A DNA stretch of 64,000 nucleotides from Carya illinoinensis (GCF_018687715.1 NC_056758.1:31538967-31602966), one strand, 5' to 3'; positions 23,338-34,990 are shown, counted from the stretch's first letter. The notes: generated by a model from the letters alone, not told the origin. Translations and numbers: made by a program.

Positions 23338-24340
23338 ATAAGGAAACACAAAGAAAAGAAGATAAAAGAGGCAACGAACGTCAGCAAGCTTCACCTTCTC
23401 ATCCCTAAGAAACTCTCCATCTGCATGCGAGTTCACAAAATAATCATAAGTTTTCATCTCCATATTCTCCATCTACTGCAGATTGCTAGTGGGATTTGTT
23501 GGATTGGTGATTGTTCAAAAATCCCTTAATCTCTGTTAAGGTGACTTCATCTCCTCACAAAGTAATCGTAGCTTAAACTTCCATGAAATCTCATCTACAA
23601 GACCAAAGATTAACAATGGAAAAATCTAAAAGTTAAAACTCCATTATTTGCAACTCAGGGTCCATAAAACCTAGGGAAAATAGGAGATGCATGTACCATT
23701 CCCACCTACAAATGGTACAAAGACATTATAAAAAGCAAAATAAAAATAAAAATGCTATTCTAACATGGACCAACTAACATTCCTGCCAAAATGGCCATGG
23801 AGACCAATACTATGTTACCGTCGAGACATGTTTTATGCTTTGAATGCTCTAATATTGTGTTGCTGTCGAGACATGAGAAAGAAGAAGGAGAAGGGTGCCG
23901 AATGGCTGGAGGAGTGTAGGAATGGATGAAGGAGAAGGAAAAATCTAATGAAAAATGTATGAAGGAGAAGGAGAAAGATGGTAGAAATCTCTATCATGGG
24001 GAAGGGGAAGGGAGAATGAGACACGAAAGGGGAAGATATTTTCTTTTCACTGTGCTAAACGAACCGTTTTACTAAATTGATTCAAAGTTACAAATCTATA
24101 CATTTTCATTAAAGTGTAACTTTTCATGTTGGATTGGTATACGTATTGAAATGCAGAGTCACTTACAATTAGATTTTCCTTTTAATAATAATTATTTGTA
24201 ATTTAGTTTAGTTTAAAATTTGTCTGCCCATAAGGCGTTAGAGGATGTAAATCCAAAGTTTTACACTGCCCTCATAATAGGAGGAACTTCCTTTCAATAA
24301 TAATCTATGAAGAATAAATCCACTCAGCAGCCACTGCTCG
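23335..24340. other. Intergenic DNA, no gene seen
   Basis: Mixed-composition sequence with purine-rich GAAGGAGAAGG-type repeats at 23870-24020. No recognisable coding or structural feature. Confidence 0.5.
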
Positions 24341-24516
24341 GTGCACACAATGCACACATGACTTGTAGACCAGATCGGGTTCACTAACGCCACCAATGAA
24401 CCGTCTCCCTCATTTCGAATCCCTAATTTGGGCATTAACCCCCCTCCTCCCGAGCATAGAAAGGACTGAGGGTGTCGAGGACCCTCAGCCCTCACAGTTT
24501 CATCTCTATCTCTCTC

Positions 24517-24585
<69 letters not shown>

Positions 24586-25106
24586 GCCCCATGGTCGTCT
24601 TCTACTTTGTCTCTCTTTCTCTCTCTTTGTCTTGCCGAAACCCTAGCCTCCTGTCACTTTGATTGAAGCTTTGTTCCTCGTGGCGGTTGTCTTCAACGTT
24701 TTCCTTTTGTCGTCAATTTCGGTTTTTCTCCATTACACACTCTCTATTTCGATTTGGGTTTAGAAAACATTATAGTTGAAATGGGTAAGTAAAATTATTT
24801 ATTATTTATTTTGTATAGATAACTTCCTTCTTGATCTGCATGATGAGTTGAACCGAAGGGTTGCTTCTTCGCTGGGAGGCTTGGGTAGATGGACCAGTAC
24901 GCGGGGGATTGCTGTCGAACGAAAAGGTGCTTTGTGGGTTTATTTCGAATGGAGATGTAGGCATGAAACCGTAATTTAAATTAGGTCAAAATGCACAGTT
25001 TTAGTCAAAATGAAAAAAATATATATAAAACTAAGAGAAGCCACGTAGTGTGTGCATTGTGTGCAAAGTATCAATTACTACGTGCATTGTGTGCAAAGTA
25101 TCAATT
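24341..25106 (+). mobile_element. Unclassified inverted-repeat element, copy B, with leader-like content
   Basis: GCACACAATGCACAC at 24342-24356 is matched by its exact reverse complement at 25050-25064. At the right end a 25-bp segment is tandemly repeated (25052-25076 and 25082-25106). The left 100 bp aligns by eye with the minus strand of 2000-2113 (GTAGACC, TTCACTAAC, TTCGAA, CCCTAA order). The interior looks like a plant gene leader: a long CT tract, GAAACCCTAGCC, and GAAATGGGTAAGTAAAA at 24779, an ATG directly in front of a consensus splice donor. No following coding exon was recognised. It may be a transposon carrying a captured gene 5' part. Confidence 0.4.
24521..24582. repeat. (TC)31 microsatellite
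   Basis: Perfect TC run in the leader-like block upstream of NFU1. Confidence 0.95.
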
Positions 25107-25305
25107 CAATCTTCATGGTATGATTTTCAGGCTTAACATAAAATTCTCCCTGAAAAAAAATAAAAGATTGGATTGATCCTGCTCCGCCACCACACTGAAA
25201 TACCGATTTATTCCTAATTGCCCGTCAATTTCTTAAAATACCCAAACCCCTAAACTCGAACATCCTACCATCCCAGTCGTTTCCGGCACAATCGCTGCTC
25301 CAACA

Positions 25306-27185
25306 ATGGCGTCTCTAACAGCCACCGGATTGCCTAAAGCCCCAACGTCTTCCCCCAAATTCCCATCCACAACCTATCAGTTCCCACAATTCGTATCTCT
25401 GAAAGAAGCCCAACGAGCCTCTCAAAGGAGGCTCTTTTCCAAAACTGCCATAAAGGCCTCGAATCCAAGTGCTCCCGCTGGCTCTTCGCCGGGACTGTAC
25501 TCTGCCCAGAAATTCGAGCTCACCGCTCGAAACGTAGACTTGGTTCTCGAGGACGTTCGGCCCTATCTCATCGCCGATGGTGGAAACGTCGACGTTGTGT
25601 CTGTCGAAGATGGCATCGTATCTCTCAAACTCCAAGGTGCCTCGTCTCTTCTTGTTTTTTCTTTTTCATATATTTTGACTTTATAATTTGATTGGCTGTT
25701 TGTTTTGATTGTCTTCGTCTTGAATGACATACTTTTGTTCATTTTGATTTTTGGGTAGTGAGTATTTTAATTTTGTTCTGGCGAAGCTTGTCCAAGAAAC
25801 TTCGATGGCGTTATTTTAGAATAGTTTTTTTCCCTGTTTAAAATATGGACTCGGTAGCAATTAGTGTGATCAAGGTTAAGACCTTTATGAAAGATCACAA
25901 GCAGCAGTTTTGTCTCCATGTTTTATGAATTCATCGTTTGTCAGTTTGATTCATTTCGTGTCATAGAAGGCCGAGTCAAATAGAAATGAACACGTTATTA
26001 GTGAGAGGAAGCATGACCACAAGCTTGTGATTTTGGTTAGCTTAATGTGGTTGTAATGGATGCAGCGGGTCATTGGTACCGCTGCTCAACGAAACATAAT
26101 GGAACTCTCAATACTTCATGATTGGGTTTATTATCTATAGGCAATACGCTTTAAGAGTTTTGGTCTGCTGATTTATTTCTTTTGTCAATCATTTTGACGT
26201 GAAATATGTTATTCCCAAGCTACCAGTTTGCTCAAAGATCAGATTGTCCATACGTTTGTCTTAAGGGGAGGTTTGGATTAAGAGTCGAGATGAAAGTTAA
26301 ATAAGATATTGTTAGAATATTATTTTTTAATATTATTATTGTTTTGGAATTTGAAAAAGTTGAATTGTTTATTATATTTGATGTGGGAATTTGGAAAAGT
26401 TATAATGATTAGATGAGATGAATGAGGGGATTTCTTAATCTAAACTGGGCTTTTGTTTTGCCTTTTTAGATAAATACATCTTCTTTCTTTAATAATTAGG
26501 ATAACATTTACATATGGCCGCACCTGTTTTGAGAGTTGGTTCCTGGACACACACGAACTGCATTTTTGGCACAGTAGATACCATCTAACTCTTATTGATT
26601 CATGCGGGTCATTTGGAAAGACAGGATAACACTACATAACTTGAATTGTGAAGTTTTCTTGCTGGAAAAGATATGGGAAGAAAATATATGATTCTTATGT
26701 TTTTTTTGTATCACAGACCTATAATTGTATTAAACTCATGTGACTTTCGTGGCATTGAATTAATGTGCAGGAGCATGTGGGAGCTGTCCTAGTTCGACAA
26801 CTACTATGAAGATGGGGATCGAACGGGTACTAAAGGAAAAGTTTGGAGATGCAGTGAAGGACATTCGACAAGTATATGATGAGGAAGTTGGGGGGACAAC
26901 TGTTGAGGTAACTTATATACCGACATTAGCTGATAAGGAATAAAAGACATGAGTTGAATTCCATCAATAATGACATTTCTAGATCTGAAACTGCAGTCGG
27001 TAAATGGTCATCTTGACGTATTGAGACCAGCCATTAAGAACTATGGTGGCAGCGTGGAAGTATTGTCTGTTGAAGGAGGGGATTGCCTCGTAAAGTATGT
27101 GGGGCCTGAATCCATTGGAACAGGAATTAAAGCAGCAATTAAAGAGAAGTTCCCGGATGTTGTGAATGTTGTGTTCACTGGCTAG
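25306..27185 (+). CDS. NFU1: Chloroplast NifU-like Fe-S scaffold protein, NFU1 type
   Basis: Three exons: 25306-25636, 26771-26907, 26997-27185, joining in phase to 218 aa plus TAG. Residues 1 to about 55 are Ser/Thr/Ala-rich and basic with few acidic residues, as in a chloroplast transit peptide. The NifU C-terminal domain follows (about 65-145) with [19 protein letters not shown] and GACGSCPSS; the cluster-binding cysteines are Cys113 and Cys116 (CxxC), created at the exon 1/2 junction. A second, degenerate NFU-like domain (about 152-218) lacks the CxxC. In this family the protein assembles and hands over [4Fe-4S] or [2Fe-2S] clusters to plastid apoproteins. The wording of both domains ([24 protein letters not shown]) fits the NFU1 rather than the NFU2 branch, from memory. 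Start chosen as the first ATG after a stop-rich leader, giving a full transit peptide. No lesion seen. It converges with the SWC4-like pseudogene. Confidence 0.93.
26270..26446 (+). mobile_element. MITE-like repeat in NFU1 intron 1
   Basis: Terminal inverted repeats GTTTGGATTAAGA (left) and TCTTAATCTAAAC-like (right, TTTCTTAATCTAAAC) bound a 177-bp AT-rich body with TTTGAAAAAGTTGAATT and AGATGAGATGAATGAG. This is the best-preserved copy of the family in the window. The host intron is 1.13 kb. Confidence 0.7.
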
Positions 27186-28984
27186 GTTGCTCATAACCTT
27201 GCAGCTCAGCTAATTAGTTATATGTTCTGGCATTTTCATTTGGGTCCAGGATCACTTTGTTAGACATAGTTAAGCTGCAATCTCTGAAGCTAACCGGTCC
27301 AGGAATTGCATTATATATGATCACATTCAGTGCATGCAATGAAGTGAATGTTGGTGTCTTGTATCTTATATTGTATGTCACACGATAATTGCTGGCTTAC
27401 AGTGCACATTTCAAGATTTCCTTCCTTAATAGACGAGATTTGTCATATATAAAAGACTGAATAAATAATGTTGTGAATTCCCTCTACCCTTATAGCCTTC
27501 GAACTGGATTTATTATCCCAATTGGTGCTTTTGGGTTTGTAGATGTCGGTAAATTTACAGAGAAATATTGTTTGTAAATATTTTTGCTCCATATTGTGCA
27601 CCTTGGAAAGCTCTAATTTAGTCGACTGTTAGAAAGCTTTAAATCTCGTTTTTATTTAGTTATAACTCCTCACGTGATAAAACTACCAATGGATTCAGAA
27701 GATTTCTTTTTTGGTAGATGGCAGATCGATTCAATTTTGTTATAAACTAGACATTAATCACATCAAAGGCGCGAGTCAGGGGTAAGTCCTTACAAAACAT
27801 GTCTCTATGGGCTGACATTATTGTCTGCATCAGCAGTAATACTTGATTTCAACCAGCAAGATAAATTGATGAAAATATTGTGCATACTTTGGTGCTGATA
27901 TGATCTTTTTAATGATTTATTAGCGATTTGATCATTGTAAAAAGGCTTTGTTAAAAGACATAGTTAGCAATTTAAATTTCAAACAAACCATAGGGGACTA
28001 GTTTTGTATTTGACCCTATTATTTTTGGTTTGAAGTGTCCAAAAATCCAACAAACTTCGCCTTGAAAAGTTTGTACATGATAGCAATGTGCCTTTTGAGT
28101 TGTATTGTTAATCTGGAATCGGTTTAAGCTTTTAAACAAGCTCGAGAGGGTGGGGGAGGACAGACTGAAGGTTTACAACAGCAAGAAGGTTGAAAAAAGG
28201 CGCTCAGGAACTCCATTTGCCCAAATGTTTGTGAGAAGAAGATCATTTTTTTTTTTTTTGATAAGTAAAGAAGAAGATCATTTAACATGCATAATTTGTA
28301 AGAGGGGCTGAAAAATCCAAGCTCTGGCTGATTTGCTCCAAGTTTAGTGACTGACTTTTCCGAGCCCAATTACAGGAAAGACGCAGCCTAAAGCCCTCTC
28401 CTTGAAATTAGTTTTTATTTTTTCATTTTTTGCTGGGATCTCCTGGAAATTAGATGGATTTGAGAATAGTTTCCTACAACAAATGGAGTGTGAACTTCCT
28501 CCTTCCGCACTTGGTTAATGAATGCCGGTGTGCATCAACATGTTGAAGAAACTTGAAAGTATAACATAGTCTGACAGCAACATTAACAGGAGCTCTATTC
28601 CGCGAGACTGACAAAGGTTAACAGTCAATACATCTTCTAAGAGGGAAAAAAAGCTTAGAAATCTCATCAAATGAGATAGACTCTTCTTTTTATTTACAAA
28701 ATCTCACCATCCACAAAGATCTCTTGTTTCTCCAACTTGCTAAAAGCATTGTGGCATAAACTCAACTAAGTTACGATGATGCACGGACTAAACTTTTCGC
28801 TACAAGGACATGAGTTGGTCATGCGTTAGTGCTTCAACTTTTGCTTTTCAACAAAATTCCTTCAGTGCCTACAGAAAGGCTTCTGCAACGAAAGCTTCCT
28901 TCAGCCCAAATTCTGTACCCTACAATAAACGTTTCGCATGTATTCTACATTCTACTTTGTGGAAAGTTCAATTTGATTCTTCAC
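27186..28984. other. Convergent intergenic region between NFU1 and SWC4 pseudogene
   Basis: This holds the 3' ends of both transcription units. No gene-like sequence apart from the micro-insertion at 28234-28283. Confidence 0.55.
28234..28283 (-). mobile_element. 20-bp LINE 3'-end micro-insertion with 15-bp target duplication
   Basis: AGAAGAAGATCATTT occurs at 28234-28248 and 28269-28283. The 20 bp between are a T11 run, then GATAAGTAA. On the minus strand this reads TTACTTATC followed by A's, almost the same 3' terminus as the 107-bp copy at 7644-7750. Confidence 0.75.
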
Positions 28985-29582
28985 TTATAGATCTGTTGCC
29001 TTCATTTTTCTAGGCCTTTTAGACTGAGCTGGCGATGATGGAGCTTCTGATGGCCTTCCAGGGGCCTTGAAGGTACAATTACAGAGAAAGATTAAAATAC
29101 AATAAGCAAAAGAGTTGGGGATGAAAACAAAAATCATTGGACAATATGAAGCAGACAAATGGGTATCTTCCGTTTCTGGTCCCGTTTGCCAACCCTTTCC
29201 CCTGAAATTGCAATTAAACACATAATAAATATTACCATAACACTCACTTGTCTCAATATGGAAACGAAAAACCATGCTGCTGAGCATTTATACATTATAC
29301 AAAGTCAGATGGAAGTGTCTAATATTACCCACAAAACTTGTGTCTGGAACAAAGGTCCGATCCTGATCCCCAACAGTGTGAACGCTGTTAGAATTCTAGA
29401 ATCAAAAGCTCAAGATACAGAAACCAACCAAAACGAGAAAGGAAGAAAAAAACAGATTAATACCTTACGTGTGCGGGGTGCATCAGCATACGAACCATCA
29501 CGAAAAGATGAACCTTCTGCCTCCTTATATTGCAACTGAAAATTGAACCTTCAAGTGATTAAATCCAAGGAACCCAACAATT

Positions 29583-29633
29583 GGGGAGAAGTAAACACTT
29601 TTTTTTATAGGTAGGGGAGAAGTAAACACTTTT
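29583..29633 (-). mobile_element. 11-bp LINE 3'-end micro-insertion with 20-bp target duplication
   Basis: GGGGAGAAGTAAACACTTTT lies at 29583-29602 and 29614-29633. Only TTTTATAGGTA (29603-29613) separates them, the reverse complement of TACCTAT plus A's, matching the LINE end at 11750-11763. It sits just outside exon 13 of the SWC4 pseudogene. Confidence 0.72.
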
Positions 29634-29803
29634 ATATTATCATACTTTTATTTCCGCAACAACACTGCCATGTCTATACTAGGATGGTAAATTACTAAAC
29701 ATTATTCATACCCTTCCCAAGTAGGTCTATATTCCTACCACTAGTCCCTTATATTCCTACACATTATTGTGGAATGAGAAAATCTATAACCCAAAACATG
29801 TAA

Positions 29804-29807
<4 letters not shown>

Positions 29808-29846
<39 letters not shown>
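29808..29846. repeat. (CT)n microsatellite in SWC4-like intron
   Basis: A run of about 19 CT units. Confidence 0.95.
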
Positions 29847-29849
<3 letters not shown>

Positions 29850-32800
29850 CACTTTATTTTTTATTCTTTTACTTTTGGGGGGAGGAGAGTTGGTTTCAAT
29901 GTTTAATTGGCCGTAGAACTTCAACAATCTTAGCACTAAAAGTCAACCAGAGGAATAAAAATTAAATAGGGAGAATGAGAAGACAGTTAGATGAGGTCAA
30001 GAAAGGAAATGTTAAAAATGAAAAGAATTCAACGAGTAGTAATACCTGCTTCTGAAGATTAAGTAGTCAGTATTTCTCTTCTCAATTCAAGATGCTCTGC
30101 ACAAACGGCTTTGGTTGGAACTCAGGGTTTTAGATTGACCTGGTAAAGATAGGATAACTATTGATACACCTTTTGGTGATTTAAATAGAATAGAGAAAGA
30201 TAAAGGAATAACTATTCGCAAAGCAAAATCACTACTTAGCAACTGAAGAAACATCTAATTATTGAAAATATTCCCGTTAATAAAAGATATAGTATGGTAA
30301 GGTTTTAGCTAACTTAAAAAGAGCTGTAAGAAATTATAAAGCAAGAGCACAAAATTGTCTTTGTATGTTTTCTGGTCTTTATAATTATCAAGAAAAATAT
30401 TATTAATCTTATTTCTCATTTTCAGAATTGTTCTCTAAAAGAGTATACCATTTGATAGGGGAGTGGGGTGAAACAAAGAAATTCAGGTTGAAGGATGGTA
30501 AAACTATCATAGATAAAATCTTAATCTAACCACCCCTCGGTATTATACAATCTGCCAACATATAATACTGCAAAGAAAAAGGTATACATACAGCACCAAC
30601 AACTCAGGGAGCAGAAACAAACCCCAATTTCTAGTAAAGTTTGCTCGACTCGCTTTATAGTCCGAAGTCCAGCAGATGAGCTTTCAGCTTGCACCATTTG
30701 GTCAAGTGCATAAGTTCTCAGATATACTAGAAGCTGAAAAATTCTCAGTCAGTTGGACAATTTTTTCAATGACAGATACAGTTGGGCAACAGCCTCGAGG
30801 CAGACAAACTTGTGTAAACAGCATTAAAAAGTGAGGCAACATCCAGCTCAAAATTTTACTTCAATAAAATTTAAAAAGAAAAGAAAAGCAAAGTACAACC
30901 AAGTGTTTATATAAAAATCAGAAACAAAGTTCAATTTCAGAAGTCCATAATAACTTAGAGCCGACCTTTATTGCCAAGATAACGTGCATAAATGCCAACA
31001 CACAGATAAATAGAGTGAGAGCATAACTGACAAACAGACTATTAATTTACCATACGAAGAGAAGCCAGAATAGAGGCATTGCCTACCATTGAAGTTGAAG
31101 GTGCAACTGCTGCAGTGGGAAGCTCAACATTGGACAAAGGTGATACAGTATCACCTGGAATAACAGCCCTCTCAGCACTTTCTGGACCAGCATTTAATGG
31201 GAAAGACAATTCAAACCCTTCGCCTCCCTGAAAAGCAGAAAACTAAATAATAAACTAACCTGTAGAACACATGGACATGCACCACGAGGACACATGCAAA
31301 TACAAGAACATAGACCTTCCTTTATATTATTACAATATCACAAAACATGATAGCTATAAACCTCTAACAAGAGATCCATTAACAACCATTCACAACACTA
31401 AGATTAATAAAACGACAAAGGTGATTAAGCAATCGGATTCTATATCCCATTCAGTTTTTTACTAGTAATAAAAAATCTTATCAAGGAAAACTCTACTTGT
31501 AACACCAATGATGTAGCAGTGGCAATCAATCCAATCATTTTTTTATGGTTAATGTGACAGCATATCAGTGACTAGCATGTCAACGACATTATGTGGGTAG
31601 TACACTTGGTGTTACGAGTAGCAAGAAATTTATTAATAAAGTAAAAAGCTTAACCTGAGTATACATGAAGAATACAAGAGGAACACCTAGTTAGAAATAG
31701 AAAAAGAGAGAATAACATCATGAAAACTCAGCTCATTACAGGCAATGGAAACTGCCCAAAGGAATAAAGTATTGAAAAGGAAGTTTCAAGCTCTTCCATC
31801 GTCCACAGTTTTACCAGCAGAAGTATAAGTGATGGTCCCAACAACAAGAAAAACATGTAGAATCTGGTTAAAAGGCAGAAACTAGAATGCTTATGACATC
31901 TAGTTAAACACAAATAACAGTCTCATCTATGTAAACTTCCAATTATTCAGTAACATATTCTCTAGAATATTTAAATCTTAGCAATGATCAACTAACTAAT
32001 TTCATAAGTCATATAGTTCCTGATATAACAAAAAAGAAAAATTGAAGCATTTTGGTTGGACAGGCTTTAAACTAAAAGATAGAGGCAATGGATCTACAAC
32101 ATTGAAACACTCCATAGATGCGTAAAGCTCTCTACTTCTAACCCAATATGGGAGCTTTCAGCTTTAATACCACTTATGAGAAAACAAGTGCAACAACCAG
32201 GGTTAGTGGCAAATTAAATGTAATCTGGGTAAAATTGTCTCCTCTTTCATCCGTTGCAGTGGATGTCACCAGATACTGAAAAAAGACATAGTAGCACATC
32301 TAATTCAATGCTTTACCCTTGCAACCATCCGTGACTCTGTTAATCTTTTTGCTTCTTCAAGAACCTGGGGAAAGGCACAGTGAACAACCAACAAACAAGT
32401 TATTAAACAACTCGATCTCATAACTGCAAATAGGAGATTTAGAAATGCATATAAAGGTTTAGACCTCAGTATCTTTTCACTCTTGCTGTTTAGTTTGAGA
32501 GAGGACCTTAGATAATGCTTGCTTGCGTTTTGTCTCTTGTGAAACATTGTAAGGTTCCTATATCAAGGAGGAATTGAACAATGCTCTGATATAACGGACC
32601 TTTTAATTAACAATATACAGTCAAGAAAAGGGAATAAAAAATTTAGATCGACATATAAACCCTAGTTAGATTTTTGTGCATATATTGCAGTAATAAAGCT
32701 ATCACACCTTAACAAGTGGGTGGCCAGAAATGTCACCAGGAGATGGAGCTCTAGCACTCAATATAGCTCGAGCCACTGCACACAGAGAATACCTAATCAT

Positions 32801-34130
32801 CAGGAAAAACATTCAAGAATGTGCTGAAAGAAAAATAGTATAATGTATCCCAGATGTCTAAATAGATGACTCAAGCATAAATTAGAAACATTAAATCAGC
32901 AGCACCAAATTTAAACAAACAGAGCATGATCAGTACCACTGTAGTATCGATCTTTCAATTCCTCCACAGTCCAAGATGATGGGAACCTGTCAGCTATCAC
33001 AATAAAACGGAGGTCAAACTGTTGGCACAACTCAAACAACTGATCTGTCGCCTCCTTGGTCCACACCTGACAAAGATTAAATATGACGAGAATTTAGGTA
33101 CTAGATCCAAAACATGATGCTGCTATAAATCCTATGATGCAGAAATTATGTATTGATACCTAGCCACAACTCATTAAGTGGCACAACCGAGATGAGAATT
33201 CAAACAAAAATATTCAAAAGGTTAGGTTGGAATCATTAAACCAAAATGACTATATCTGACAGATACTGAAGTTAAACACTGCAATTTCAGCATAATGCTG
33301 CGAATGAAGTTTAACAGGTATATAAAGTTTTAAAGCAACAGCATGACATTCACAATGAAGGCTTAAATTATAATGTTTTAATTTATATACCTATTTTTCT
33401 TCCTAATGAAAAGAAATCTTGCAATTGAGTAGAGAAAATAAAATTGACAGATGAATCTTAAATTGATACCTACAGGATCAGTCAAGTACTTCTCATACTC
33501 CTCATCTGTGTATTTGACAATATCAACAGACTGCACAACATCACATAAACTAAAAAATTCAGTTACATGAAAAGAATAGGTTTAATGGAGCACGTTTAGA
33601 AGAAAAACCAATGAACCAAAAAAAAAAAAAAAAATTGAAAGAAGAAAGATGAAGTAGAGTAAATGTCCTTTAAAATCGTTGCACAAAGATGAAACAGATG
33701 TGAATATACCTTGTTGTACTTGGCAAAGGAATAGTCACCTGTTGGCGGAATACCATTTACAACTCTGACCTGCAATGTGAAACAGAAGTTAAAACAACTT
33801 TAGTGCTCCCTGAATAACAATGCAGTAATGTTCAGTAGAGAGACAATGATCCTGACATACAATAACCTACCCAGTGATAAAGCTGCAAATTATCCTTTCG
33901 AGCAGAATTTGTAAAAGGAAGCCACTGCCAAGTGATCTGGAGCCAGATTCTCAAATTAGTTAGAGCCCGCATCCCATAAAATTAACTGACAAACATAAAG
34001 TCATAGACACGTGCATGTAGTAACAAACTATAAATAATAGCACAAAACCTACATGCAATTATTTTTGGGTAGGTATAGAACCTACAGGCAATTGAGTGGG
34101 AAAGATAGAAAAGCCATAACAATTGAGAAA

Positions 34131-34168
34131 TATTCTTGTATTATTTTTTTTTATAAGTATTCTTGTAT
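34131..34168 (-). mobile_element. 16-bp poly-T/ATAAG micro-insertion, 11-bp target duplication
   Basis: TATTCTTGTAT at 34131-34141 and 34158-34168 flanks TA, a T-run and ATAAG. It has the same end signature (on minus, CTTAT plus A's) as the copies at 7644 and 28249. The direct repeat is shorter, so this case is weaker. It lies in intron 2 of the SWC4 pseudogene. Confidence 0.55.
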
Positions 34169-34990
34169 ATTTTCGTATCAAAATTTTTTTTAATAAGAAT
34201 ATTCCTGTATATCTATCTTCACTTAGTATAGAACCTATACGCAAATTTTGAAATTCTCTTCTTCCCCATATTTCTCAATTTAAAATATTATACAGCACTG
34301 ACCTAGTTATGCATACAAACTGAACAAACATGATACGAAAAAATTCATTCAATCCGAGTGACAACTAACAACTGGAAATCGAAACTGTGATAACCCCAGT
34401 TTTCACATCATCTCCATGATTCGGTCTAGCACACCTCAACTCTTGGTCGAAGTTTAACAGTAATAACAACAAAAGTAGAATATCTAAAATCCAGTATCAA
34501 ATAATTAGCCATTCAACAATGTGGCACATAAAAACCCAACTCCTATTAAGAGAGAAATCAACTTCACGAAAAAACCGATTCAAGCTCAAATCAACTTCAC
34601 GAAAAAACCGATTCAAGCTCATTCCCAACACAGTCTCTCCTTACATACTTTAACACCTCTATAAAAATATTTAAGAAATTGAAGAAATGCGAGAAAATTA
34701 AAGACCTTCTCGTCCGGAGGCCGTTTCTTCAGTTGAGACGCATCTATCGCCGGCTTAGGGGGCGCCAAACCACCCGTAAGCGCATACACCTGCCCCGAGA
34801 GAAAGTTAGCTAAATTCACAAACATTACACGAACAGAAACATTCACACATACATTTGCACATTTATATATATATATATATACCTCGCGTGAAATGCCACC
34901 GGGTTTTCGCTGAGAGTCCTTCTGGGGTCTGGGTTTTCTCTCTTGGGGTACTGAGTTCTTGGGTAAGCCCAGAATGTCCTTGGCATCCAT

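Larger units (their letters stand above)
28985..34990 (-). pseudogene. SWC4: SWC4/DMAP1-like gene with disabling lesions (unprocessed pseudogene)
   Basis: Sixteen exons in transcript order: 34990-34883, 34789-34706, 33936-33871, 33769-33710, 33530-33474, 33066-32937, 32775-32708, 32557-32465, 32364-32317, 31227-31051, 30733-30623, 30139-30046, 29535-29464, 29384-29329, 29201-29167, 29065-28985. The first eleven join in phase. The protein is the plant homologue of DMAP1: start [11 protein letters not shown], a SANT/Myb-like part ([20 protein letters not shown] to [13 protein letters not shown]) and a basic tail SKRPRKMKATDL. SWC4 is a shared subunit of the SWR1 (H2A.Z deposition) and NuA4 complexes. 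Lesions: TGA at 32479-32477 (codon 218, where an Arg is expected); TGA at 30124-30122 in exon 12; a 2-nt loss near 30066 in exon 12; exon 14 out of phase with its conserved DRTFVPDT reading; AT instead of GT at the exon 15 donor (29166-29165). Introns are retained, so it is not a retrocopy. Assembly error is the main alternative. Confidence 0.85.

Noticed and set aside
23205..23529. Open frames of Arg-Glu or Ser-Leu repeats
   Set aside because: They are translations of the (GA)n microsatellite.
24396..24666. Open frames through the (TC)n tract
   Set aside because: Ser-Leu repeats from a microsatellite in what looks like an untranslated leader.
34190..34215. Another T-run plus AATAAG as a micro-insertion
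   Set aside because: No direct repeat flanks it.
28985..34990. SWC4-like locus as a processed retrocopy or as an intact gene
   Set aside because: All introns are retained, so it is not a retrocopy; two in-frame stops and a frameshift are hard to reconcile with an intact gene.
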